A stretch of DNA of 5,203 nucleotides from Methanolinea sp. (lineage in GTDB: Archaea > Halobacteriota > Methanomicrobia > Methanomicrobiales > Methanospirillaceae), in NCBI GenBank assembly GCA_013331225.1, contig DUGV01000078.1, positions 227 to 5,429 on the forward strand, in the 5' to 3' direction. How positions within the stretch are numbered: the stretch's first letter is position 1; each line of letters starts with the position of its first letter. This document shows positions 1 through 5,180 of the stretch, one piece after another. A program made the position numbers and the translations under genes. Below the pieces are notes generated by a model. It was not told the origin of the DNA and searched no databases. It was given only the letters and a program-made list of their open reading frames with translations.

Positions 1-743
1 CCGCAAAGGACGGCCGTTCTCTCAACAGGGCGGTTCTCGTCGGAGGGCCTTTCATCCTGATGATGACCGGGGTCGCATTCACGGTCGGCGCCCTCACCAA
101 CGTCTACTTCAACCAGACGCAAGGGACCATCGCGGTCGCCGCTGCGGGCGGGAACGTGGACGCCATCATCCCTCTCTTCATCAACCTTGCGACCCCCGAC
201 TGGTTTACGGTCCTCTTCATGATCACCCTCCTCGCTGCAGCGATGTCCACACTCTCCTCGCTCTTCCATGCGATGGGAACGGCGCTGATCTGCGACGTGT
301 GGGGGAGGGGAAGGGAGTGCGCACTCTCGCTCAAGGCCAACCAGGCCGGCGTACTCGTCATGATCATCGCAAGCGTCATCGTCGCCTTCCTGATGCCAGG
401 CAGCATCATTGCGATCGCCACGGCGATGTTCATGGGCCTCTGCGCCTCGGCCTTCCTCCCGGTCTTCGCCGTCGCCGTCTACTGCAAGAAACCGGACCCC
501 TTTGCCGCGAAGGTGAGCCTCGTTGTCGGAGCGGCAGTCTGGTTCTTCTGGGCACTCTTCGTGAACTCCCGGTACGCAGCCGTATTCGGGCTCTCCAGCG
601 CGCTGCGTGGGACCACGAGTCTCCTCCCCTATCCCTGGAGTGCGATTGACCCGCTGATCATAGGCCTGCCCCTCTCGGCACTGGTGATCCTCGTGCTCCA
701 GGCCAGGAAAAACAGGAACAGGGGTGAGAGTGCCCCGGCCTGA
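1..743 (+). CDS. Sodium:solute symporter (SSS family), C-terminal part, 5' end outside window
   Basis: This is the C-terminal 246 residues of a multi-pass inner-membrane transporter. The reading frame is open from base 3, so the true start lies to the left of the window. At least six hydrophobic segments are visible, at about fragment residues 11-37, 68-95, 115-132, 134-160, 170-188 and 217-232. The best family marker is AAAMSTLSSLFHAMGTAL at about residues 78-95. It matches the conserved helix of the SSS family (PutP, vSGLT) in which a Ser/Thr pair after Met contributes to the Na2 sodium site. The family imports a solute with sodium; proline, pantothenate, acetate and sugars are known substrates, and this fragment does not show which applies. 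The protein ends in a short basic cytoplasmic tail (QARKNRNRGE) and a TGA stop, followed by an oligo-T terminator. The family call is firm; the substrate is unknown. Confidence 0.9.
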   Translation, partial: AKDGRSLNRAVLVGGPFILMMTGVAFTVGALTNVYFNQTQGTIAVAAAGGNVDAIIPLFINLATPDWFTVLFMITLLAAAMSTLSSLFHAMGTALICDVWGRGRECALSLKANQAGVLVMIIASVIVAFLMPGSIIAIATAMFMGLCASAFLPVFAVAVYCKKPDPFAAKVSLVVGAAVWFFWALFVNSRYAAVFGLSSALRGTTSLLPYPWSAIDPLIIGLPLSALVILVLQARKNRNRGESAPA

Positions 744-744
744 A

Positions 745-756
745 TACTTTTTTTCT
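745..756 (+). terminator. Oligo-T transcription stop after the symporter gene
   Basis: A run of seven T (748-754) starts five bases after the symporter stop codon and is followed by a pyrimidine-rich CTCTCTCG. No stable hairpin precedes it. Archaeal RNA polymerase commonly stops at such T tracts alone, so this is the likely end of the symporter transcript. Confidence 0.65.
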
Positions 757-853
757 CTCTCGTTTCAATCGTGGCCATTTCCCTCTGGCAGGACGTTGTC
801 GCCCCCATGTGAGCCATTTATTCTGTGATTCACGAGGGAATACGAAGGGGACG

Positions 854-905
854 CGGGTATAATCGCATTATGGGTATATGGACACTTAAATACAGGAGAT
901 ACCCG
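854..905. repeat. GGGTAT direct and inverted half-sites with a small palindrome
   Basis: GGGTATA occurs at 855-861 and again at 872-878 (17 bases apart). CGGGTAT at 854-860 has its inverse complement ATACCCG at 899-905. Between the two direct copies lies a perfect 5-3-5 palindrome, ATAAT-CGC-ATTAT (859-871). Spacings of 17 bases and a symmetric AT-rich core suggest a protein-binding region near a promoter, but each element alone is short enough to arise by chance. The function is unknown. Confidence 0.4.
884..892 (+). promoter_or_regulatory. Possible archaeal TATA box (orphan)
   Basis: ACTTAAATA resembles an archaeal TATA box and is centred about 24 bases before an ATG at 912. That ATG opens only a 23-codon frame. 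If transcription starts near 912, the product would be a short mRNA or a small RNA running into the antisense of the 3' end of the export-protein gene. The sequence is partly symmetric (TATTTAAG on the other strand), so direction is uncertain. Confidence 0.25.
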
Positions 906-997
906 GCAAGGATGAGGAGTGCCCATATCCGGAGCATCCATGTCACCATAAATTGGAACAGAAGAACAATGCATGGGTGGTAATGAGAGTGGTCATC

Positions 998-1648
998 CTA
1001 CTCGTCGCTCACCCTGGGCATCCTCCTGCGGTATGCCAGGTACCCTGCGAGAATCGTTGCGATGACTGCGACCGCAACCGTGATACCGAGGGCGGGTCGT
1101 GTGATGACAAGCTCCCAGATGAATTCCGATCCGAGCGCGATCAGGTAGCACCCAAGGAATGCCCCGAGGGTGATTGCCAGGAGCACGGTTCCCCTCGGCA
1201 TCCCGAGGAGCCTTCCTGCAAGGGACCCCCCGATACCGCCTGATCCCTGGAGGGGAAACATCACGAAGAGCACGAGGCCCGAGAAGTAGAACTTCTTTAA
1301 GTACGGCCGGCGGGACAGGAACGCCTGGCCGTGGTCCATGAACCGGGATATCCACCCCCCAAGGAGGGGGACATTGAAGGCAAGTTCGAAGTTTAAGGCC
1401 ATGAAGAGGCCCGCAAGCACATCGAGGAGGGCGATGGAGGTGCCAATGAGCCACCACGGGAATCCAAGCGCGATGCCAAGGGGGATGACCGATTCCTTTC
1501 CCGCCGGTGGGATCACGTAGGCAAGCATGAGCCCTGCCAGGAGAAGTGCGCTCTCTTGTGGGAGGAAGAGGGCACAGGCAGCAATGTAAAGGATCCCAAG
1601 GATGATTGGGAGGAGGACCCTGGTCATCGCACGAATGGTAGGGGGCAT
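998..1648 (-). CDS. Small multidrug-export family membrane protein (PF06695-like)
   Basis: This is a 216-residue hydrophobic protein with about six membrane segments, at roughly residues 11-28, 33-47, 64-85, 121-134, 153-173 and 186-205. Two motifs identify the family. PPAGKESVIPLG (47-58) sits after the second helix, and PLQGSGGIGGSLAGRLLGM (132-150) carries the Gly-rich stretch conserved in proteins annotated as putative small multidrug export proteins. Transport activity is poorly established for the family, so the name should be read as a family label only. The frame extends upstream to a GTG at 1726, but those 26 codons have low third-position GC and a non-membrane character, so the ATG at 1648 is preferred. 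The ATG at 1627 (MTRVLLPI) is an equally plausible start. No good Shine-Dalgarno site precedes either ATG. The stop is TAG. The basic YRRRMPR tail suggests a cytoplasmic C-terminus. It may be co-transcribed with the upstream membrane-protein gene. Confidence 0.8.
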   Translation of the reverse strand: MPPTIRAMTRVLLPIILGILYIAACALFLPQESALLLAGLMLAYVIPPAGKESVIPLGIALGFPWWLIGTSIALLDVLAGLFMALNFELAFNVPLLGGWISRFMDHGQAFLSRRPYLKKFYFSGLVLFVMFPLQGSGGIGGSLAGRLLGMPRGTVLLAITLGAFLGCYLIALGSEFIWELVITRPALGITVAVAVIATILAGYLAYRRRMPRVSDE

Positions 1649-1808
1649 GGTGGATTCTGCCAAATGGGTTCCAGAGCTACATCTCCTCAGTTCAACATCA
1701 ACATGCGCATCCCCGATGCAACGCACTCCGCACTGAGTCCCATAGGAACACCGGATTAACCTGAAGGCTCATCCATACCTATCGATCACGAATGTGTTGG
1801 TCAGGGGC

Positions 1809-1855
1809 CCAGGGGGTCTGTACTGATACCAATCCCCTGGCTCATGATACAGACC
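1809..1855 (-). repeat. Two interlocking inverted repeats at the 3' end of the upstream gene
   Basis: Two perfect inverted repeats overlap here. CCAGGGG (1809-1815) pairs with CCCCTGG (1834-1840), and GGTCTGTA (1815-1822) pairs with TACAGACC (1848-1855). The arms come in the order a-b-a'-b', so in RNA they would form either alternative hairpins or a pseudoknot-like fold. On the leftward transcript the first arm lies in the last codons of the 174-residue membrane protein, the stop codon (1842-1844) sits in the linker, and the rest is 3' untranslated. There is no T tract afterwards, so a plain intrinsic terminator is not shown. It may be a transcript-end structure or a processing site. Confidence 0.45.
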
Positions 1856-2366
1856 GCACCTTCCGCACCTCGTTGTAGAGCATCACGAGCGAGAGGCTTA
1901 TTAGGTTCATGGTGGTCGCGGCATACCAGAAGTACGACTCGACGGGAGTAAGCAGGGTTATCCACCCTGACCAGAGCATGACGCAGATGATGACAAATGA
2001 GAGCAGGGTATCAAGGGCGAGGAAGACAAGAGGCATGTGGAAACAGGCTCCCATCTGGGCAATGGTGCAGTACTCGAATGGAGCCTGTCGATCGAACAGG
2101 TCAAAAAGCGCCTTTGCGGCATTCATGGCCAGGTCAGTCCCTGCCCAGAGAACCACCACCCACCCGAAGACTGCAAGGACCCCATGATATGGAAAAGTCA
2201 CCACCTGGATTGCGACCATGCCGAAGAGGAGCTTGAATATGCAGAACGGGACACCGATGGTAAGCGAGAGAAAGAGCGGGCGCTGGAAGAACTTCATCAG
2301 CCGGTCGTACTCGCGCAACGACCCCTGCACGATGTTCTCACTCTTCTCATACCGGGCAGCAACCAT
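1842..2366 (-). CDS. Unrecognised four-helix membrane protein (174 aa)
   Basis: I do not recognise this protein. It begins with about 27 polar residues rich in charge (MVAARYEKSENIVQGSLREY), which probably lie in the cytoplasm. Four hydrophobic segments follow, at about residues 31-57, 62-80, 108-135 and 143-165. A charged loop of about 25 residues (DLFDRQAPFEY and neighbours, about 89-100) lies between helices two and three. The C-terminus is short and basic (NEVRKVRSVS). No catalytic motif or signal peptide is evident. The ATG at 2366 has a strong site, AAAGGAG, seven bases upstream, so the start is well supported. A TATA-like box lies about 57 bases upstream, so the gene may have its own promoter although it follows the flavoprotein gene by 87 bases. 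Coding use resembles its neighbours, and nothing suggests transfer. The gene is likely real; its function is unknown. Confidence 0.78.
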   Translation of the reverse strand: MVAARYEKSENIVQGSLREYDRLMKFFQRPLFLSLTIGVPFCIFKLLFGMVAIQVVTFPYHGVLAVFGWVVVLWAGTDLAMNAAKALFDLFDRQAPFEYCTIAQMGACFHMPLVFLALDTLLSFVIICVMLWSGWITLLTPVESYFWYAATTMNLISLSLVMLYNEVRKVRSVS

Positions 2367-2370
2367 TGTT

Positions 2371-2380
2371 CATCTCCTTT
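2371..2380 (-). promoter_or_regulatory. Ribosome binding site fixing the start of the 174-aa membrane protein
   Basis: On the leftward strand the sequence is AAAGGAGATG. Its GGAG core ends seven bases before the ATG at 2366. This supports that ATG. A second ATG inside the site itself is out of frame. Confidence 0.75.
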
Positions 2381-2413
2381 GCAGATCCGGGTTTTTGGTG
2401 AATAGTGGTTCTT

Positions 2414-2433
2414 TGGGGGAGATATAGCCCCCA
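2414..2433 (-). promoter_or_regulatory. TATA-like box enclosed in a 6-bp inverted repeat
   Basis: On the leftward strand the sequence reads TGGGGG-CTATATCT-CCCCCA. The central CTATATCT resembles a TATA box, and transcription would start around 2395, giving a leader of about 30 bases with the Shine-Dalgarno site inside it. The flanking GC arms form a perfect 6-bp inverted repeat. It could be an operator over the promoter or, alternatively, a hairpin near the end of the flavoprotein transcript. A purine-rich BRE is not obvious upstream. Confidence 0.45.
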
Positions 2434-2453
2434 GGGAGAAAGACCCGCCGTCG

Positions 2454-3704
2454 TCATGGCATGGTCGTCCGCTGGTTCATCGCAGTCCTGGTAATGCTCC
2501 GTGCGGCCAGCACCCCCGATGCGCAGGCAAACTGGAGGTTGTAACCTCCGGTATCCCCATCAATGTCGAGTACTTCCCCGACGAAGTAGAGGCCCGGGTG
2601 GAGCCGGGACTCCATTGTCCGCGGATTGACAAGATCGAGCGCAACGCCACCCCGGGTCACCATTGCCTGGTCAAAGCCGGCAAGGCCCGCGACTTCAAAC
2701 GGGTGCCCGCTCACCAGCACCGCGATGGCATTCCTGGCACCCTTCGCGAGATGAGCGCAAGTCGCCCCGGCCGGAACCCCTGCATGCTCGGGAATCCTCT
2801 TTGCCAGCCGTTCCGGGAGATTAAGCCCTCTCAAGACCGTCGCAACGTGCATCCCCTTCCCCCCAAGGAGAGCATCATGCACGGCGTTCCTGGCCTCCGC
2901 GGGCGCAAGGGTGGAGATAAACGAGACTTCGACGAGGTCCGCCGGCCGGATATCCCTCGAGATGTCCAGTATTCCAGGGCCTGAGAGGCCGGTATGGGTG
3001 AAGAGGATGTCTCCCCGTTGACGGCAGACAAGTCTCTTCTGCCGCGAGACACTGATGGGAAGATTCTCAAACGACATCCCGGCCAGTTCGGGATATGGAA
3101 AATCTTTCACCCGCACCGCGGCGAGGGCCGGGCCGATCTCTGTAACGGGGTGGCCAAGCGACCTGGCCAGTGCATACCCGTCACCGGTGGACCCTGTGGC
3201 CGGATAGGTGGCCCCTCCTGTCGCGACGACGAGGTTGCGGGTGAAATACACTCCCTCTCCTGTCCTCACCGTAAACCCGCCCTCGCACTGCTCTGTGCCA
3301 AGGACCGGTTCGTTGCAGCGGATGTCCACTCCCCTGCGGGTGCACTCCCCGGTCAGGACAGAGAGAATGTCGCCCGCTCTCCTCGTTACAGGAAAGACCT
3401 TGCCCCCGGGTTCGGTGACCATATCAAGCCCTGATTTCCGGAAGAAATCAACGAGATCGCGGTTGGAGAACTGCAGAAGCGCAGGCTTCACAAACTTCCC
3501 GTGCGCCCCATAGTGGGTGAAAAATGAGGATACATCCCCATCATGGGTAATGTTGCACTGCCCCGTCCCGGAGATGAGGAGTTTTCTCCCGCAAGTGGGC
3601 ATCTTTTCAAGGACTGCAACCTTCTTTCCTGCAGCGGCGCTGCAGATGGCGCAGAAGAGGCCTGCAGGCCCTCCCCCGATCACCGCCACCCCCAGTTGCT
3701 TCAC
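2454..3704 (-). CDS. HI0933/BaiN-family FAD-dependent oxidoreductase
   Basis: This is a 416-residue cytoplasmic flavoprotein of the HI0933 family (PF03486; relatives include E. coli YhiN and clostridial BaiN), with the usual full length. The N-terminal Rossmann motif is VIGGGPAGLFCA (8-19), with an acidic residue, E33, at the end of the second strand for the FAD ribose. The family signature follows as GRKLLISGTGQCNIT (39-53). Further FAD contacts are ATGGATYPATGSTGDGYALA (161-180). FTHTGLSGP (235-243) marks the inserted middle domain. The C-terminal signature is GEVLDIDGDTGGYNLQF (376-392). The family binds FAD and probably reduces or oxidises a small molecule; BaiN has been linked to bile-acid reduction, which does not transfer to this organism. 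The substrate is unknown. Start: a GTG at 3704 with GGAGG five bases upstream, supported because the Rossmann strand begins at residue 4. The gene diverges from the PH-domain gene and precedes the small membrane protein gene. Confidence 0.92.
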   Translation of the reverse strand: MKQLGVAVIGGGPAGLFCAICSAAAGKKVAVLEKMPTCGRKLLISGTGQCNITHDGDVSSFFTHYGAHGKFVKPALLQFSNRDLVDFFRKSGLDMVTEPGGKVFPVTRRAGDILSVLTGECTRRGVDIRCNEPVLGTEQCEGGFTVRTGEGVYFTRNLVVATGGATYPATGSTGDGYALARSLGHPVTEIGPALAAVRVKDFPYPELAGMSFENLPISVSRQKRLVCRQRGDILFTHTGLSGPGILDISRDIRPADLVEVSFISTLAPAEARNAVHDALLGGKGMHVATVLRGLNLPERLAKRIPEHAGVPAGATCAHLAKGARNAIAVLVSGHPFEVAGLAGFDQAMVTRGGVALDLVNPRTMESRLHPGLYFVGEVLDIDGDTGGYNLQFACASGVLAARSITRTAMNQRTTMP

Positions 3705-3709
3705 CTCTC

Positions 3710-3714
3710 CCTCC
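3710..3714 (-). promoter_or_regulatory. Ribosome binding site for the GTG start of the flavoprotein
   Basis: GGAGG lies on the leftward strand five bases before the GTG at 3704. It decides in favour of this non-ATG start, which also places the first beta strand of the FAD domain correctly. Confidence 0.8.
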
Positions 3715-3811
3715 AGGGGCGCCCGTGCCCGGAACGGGAGTCTCCAGGTGAGCGCCCTTTGTTGTGGAAGGTCTCGGGATGGCAGAGCATCGTACCTAAC
3801 CTGTCCGACCG

Positions 3812-3829
3812 CGCCGGCGTAATAGTTAT
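3812..3829. promoter_or_regulatory. Possible promoter core in the divergent region
   Basis: The 192 bases between the two divergent starts (3705-3896) must hold promoters for both the flavoprotein and the PH-domain gene. The most AT-rich spot is AATAGTTAT (3821-3829), next to the 8-bp palindrome CGCCGGCG (3812-3819). A rightward start near 3850 would give the PH-domain mRNA a leader of about 45 bases. Neither element is a good consensus match, so this is a weak call. I see no clear TATA box for the leftward gene. Confidence 0.25.
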
Positions 3830-3881
3830 GCCCGCAGGGATCTCACTACACAGATCAGTTCTGCAGCCATTTCCGCCCGCT

Positions 3882-3888
3882 GGAGGTG
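3882..3888 (+). promoter_or_regulatory. Strong ribosome binding site for the PH-domain gene
   Basis: GGAGGTG, a near-complete complement of the 16S rRNA tail, lies eight bases before the ATG at 3897. The frame is open much further upstream, to 3543, but that part overlaps the divergent flavoprotein gene. This site settles the start. Confidence 0.88.
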
Positions 3889-3896
3889 TAACCCAC

Positions 3897-4508
3897 ATGA
3901 AGTCGGCCAATTTCCCCCTGTTTTCTCCGTTCAAGCCCGAGAAGAGCCTGGTGAACATGTTTCATGTCCTCTTCATCGTGATCATGCTGGTCTTCGGAGG
4001 ACCTCTCCTCGTTGGTGCATACTTCTCGGAATCCGCCACGTTCCTCGCTGCATGCCTGGTGATGCTCTTCGCTGTCGCCGGCTGGTATCTCTTCTGGGTG
4101 GGAAAATACTACCAGACCATCTTTTTTGAGCTGAAGGACGACGAGGTGACGTGGAAGAGAGGCGTGTGGTTCCGGAAGACCGGGATCGTCCCATACGACC
4201 GCATCACCAACATTGACATCTACCAGGGGCCGCTGATGCGGCATTTCGGGTTCTCAAGCATCAAGCTTCAGACCGCCGGCTACTCCGCACAGGCAAGGTC
4301 CGAGATCACCCTTGAAGGCATCGCGGCAGCGGAGGAGCTGAGGGAGACTATCAGGTCGCTTATCAGGGAATCAAGGAGAGTATCGGGTTCTTCGGATGCG
4401 ACAGGTTCACTATCCCGCCCACATGCCCCGCCCCAGAGTGAGCCTGTTCTCCTCGGCGAACTGAGGGCAATCAGGCTGCTGCTCGAGAGGATTGAAAAGA
4501 AGAGCTAA
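3897..4508 (+). CDS. Membrane-anchored bPH2 (bacterial PH-like, PF03703) domain protein
   Basis: This is a 203-residue protein. Two membrane helices lie near the N-terminus (about 20-42 and 47-68) and are followed by one bacterial PH-like domain (about 72-155). The domain signature is GIVPYDRITNIDIYQGPLMR (96-115) followed by FGFSSIKLQTAG (117-128), the strand pattern typical of the YdbS/YdbT-like bPH2 family. A polar, Ser/Pro-rich linker (about 158-182) leads to a C-terminal amphipathic helix, LLGELRAIRLLLERIEKK (185-202), that may form a coiled coil or bind a partner. The biochemical role of the family is largely undefined; membrane or cell-envelope functions are usual guesses. The start is set by a strong Shine-Dalgarno site. 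The gene is divergent from the flavoprotein and convergent with ubiX, so it is probably transcribed alone. Confidence 0.85.
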   Translation: MKSANFPLFSPFKPEKSLVNMFHVLFIVIMLVFGGPLLVGAYFSESATFLAACLVMLFAVAGWYLFWVGKYYQTIFFELKDDEVTWKRGVWFRKTGIVPYDRITNIDIYQGPLMRHFGFSSIKLQTAGYSAQARSEITLEGIAAAEELRETIRSLIRESRRVSGSSDATGSLSRPHAPPQSEPVLLGELRAIRLLLERIEKKS

Positions 4509-4542
4509 AAAGGCGTGTGTGTGTCCCCCGTTCCCTCACGCC
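4507..4542 (-). terminator. Hairpin plus oligo-T terminator of ubiX
   Basis: On the leftward strand GGCGTG (4542-4537) can pair with CACGCC (4517-4512), directly followed by TTTTT (4511-4507). This is the layout of an intrinsic terminator. The stem begins in the last codons of ubiX and includes part of its stop codon. The T tract overlaps the stop codon of the convergent PH-domain gene. The 19-base loop contains a (CA)5 dinucleotide run and is long for a hairpin, so the T tract may be the main signal. Confidence 0.5.
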
Positions 4543-5120
4543 CGGCTCCCGCCTTCCCCTTCTCTCCACTTCCGGTACAGATGGTGCTCGACAGAGAGGA
4601 CATCAAGCACCTTCCCTACCACATGGTCCACGAGGCCCCCGATATCGCGGGGTCTGTGGTAGAACCCGGGAGACGCAGGGAGGATAACAGCTCCCGCCTC
4701 GGAGAGGGTGAGCATGTTGCGGAGGTGAATCCCCGAGAGTGGCGTCTCCCGGGGGACAAGGACCAGGGGTCGGCGCTCCTTAAGAGCACAATCTGCTGCA
4801 CGGAGGAGGAGGTTGTCGGCAAACCCGCACGCAATCCCTGCCACCGTCTTCATGCTGCAGGGGACAACGACCATCCCGCGGTGCGAGAACCCACCTGACG
4901 CGAGAGGCGAGGTGAAGTCGAAACTGTCATGCACCCTGGTAGCCAGGGCAATGACCTCTGACGGGTCTGTTTCCGTCTCGATCTCGATCATCTTCGCGGC
5001 AAGGTCGGTCATGATGAGATCGGTCTCCAGCCCCAGCTCGCGTGCGGCCTGGAGCAGGCGAATGCCGTATACGATGCCGCTTGCACCGGAGAGCCCAACG
5101 ATAATCCGGGTCTTTTCCAT
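4536..5120 (-). CDS. ubiX: Flavin prenyltransferase UbiX
   Basis: This is a 194-residue cytoplasmic enzyme of the UbiX/Pad1 flavoprotein family, of typical length. It joins a dimethylallyl group (from DMAP) to FMN to make prenyl-FMN, the cofactor of UbiD-type decarboxylases. Visible signatures are the FMN-binding start IIVGLSGASGIVYGIRLL (6-23), the PCSMKTVAGIACGFADNLL stretch (87-105), LVPRETPLSGIHLRNM (121-136) with the conserved Arg-Glu pair, PASPGFYHRP (148-157) with the conserved Tyr154, and a C-terminal Arg (R183) in LYRKW. Family members usually form a dodecamer. No ubiD gene is in view. In many archaea prenyl-FMN serves anhydromevalonate phosphate decarboxylase of the modified mevalonate pathway, so a housekeeping isoprenoid role is likely. 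There is no Shine-Dalgarno site before the ATG at 5120, and the TATA-like box is close enough to imply a leaderless mRNA. Confidence 0.95.
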   Translation of the reverse strand: MEKTRIIVGLSGASGIVYGIRLLQAARELGLETDLIMTDLAAKMIEIETETDPSEVIALATRVHDSFDFTSPLASGGFSHRGMVVVPCSMKTVAGIACGFADNLLLRAADCALKERRPLVLVPRETPLSGIHLRNMLTLSEAGAVILPASPGFYHRPRDIGGLVDHVVGKVLDVLSVEHHLYRKWREGEGGSRA

Positions 5121-5145
5121 CGGGTACAGTGGTGATCCGGCGGAA

Positions 5146-5155
5146 CTTAATATGG
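5146..5155 (-). promoter_or_regulatory. TATA-like promoter of ubiX, probably leaderless
   Basis: The leftward strand reads CCATATTAAG, centred about 30 bases before the ubiX ATG. Archaeal transcription starts about 25 bases after the box, so the mRNA would begin within a few bases of the start codon. The sequence between box and ATG is GC-rich and lacks a GGAGG-type site, which agrees with leaderless translation. Confidence 0.6.
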
Positions 5156-5174
5156 TTGTGATGGTGGATTCTTC

Positions 5175-5180
5175 AAAAAA
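5175..5180 (-). terminator. Possible oligo-T stop of a leftward gene beyond the window
   Basis: Six T in a row on the leftward strand lie upstream of the ubiX promoter. If the gene to the right also runs leftward, this could be its transcription stop. No part of a coding frame from that gene is recognisable in the last 20 bases. Confidence 0.25.

Larger units (their letters stand above)
744..997. other. Gene-free region between convergent symporter and export-protein genes
   Basis: No convincing gene lies in these 254 bases. The left part holds the symporter terminator. The middle (about 815-960) is clearly more AT-rich than the flanking genes and carries repeated GGGTAT half-sites and a rightward TATA-like box, described separately. 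A 23-codon reading frame (912-983, starting MRSAHIRSIH) begins about where transcription from that box would start. It has no recognisable domain and may be chance. Because both flanking genes end here, neither needs a promoter in this interval, so the promoter-like sequence has no assigned target. Confidence 0.6.

Noticed and set aside
993..1457. Leftward 154-codon frame overlapping the export-family gene
   Set aside because: It is a shifted frame of the 998-1648 gene, rich in Arg, Pro and Gly, with no domain. The other frame shows clear membrane helices and family motifs.
1687..1710. Seven-codon upstream frame (MRMLMLN) before the export-family gene
   Set aside because: It is short and low-complexity, has no ribosome site and no attenuator-like structure next to it; chance is the simpler explanation.
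1649..1726. GTG start at 1726 adding 26 residues to the export-family protein
   Set aside because: The extra codons have low third-position GC unlike the body of the gene, and no family similarity is visible. The only Shine-Dalgarno-like GAGGAG here lies inside the extension and is too far from the ATGs to help.
3629..3645. Perfect inverted repeat CTGCAGC-GGC-GCTGCAG
   Set aside because: It lies inside the flavoprotein coding sequence and encodes the Ala-rich helix after the Rossmann glycines; GC-rich Ala codons produce such symmetry readily.
3543..3896. In-frame extension of the PH-domain gene upstream to 3543 (321-residue frame)
   Set aside because: The extension overlaps the divergent flavoprotein gene, its translation is low-complexity and Pro/Ser/Arg-rich like an antisense frame, and a strong GGAGGTG site sits just before the ATG at 3897.
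3701..3958. Leftward 85-codon frame whose TGA overlaps the flavoprotein GTG start
   Set aside because: The overlap looks like translational coupling, but the frame runs antisense through the PH-domain gene start, has no recognisable domain, and has an antisense-like composition.
5161..5172. ATGGTGGATTCT repeated at 1647-1658 and 5161-5172
   Set aside because: Both copies lie just upstream of or at leftward gene starts, which is suggestive, but a 12-base direct match is expected about once by chance in 5 kb and the flanks do not match.
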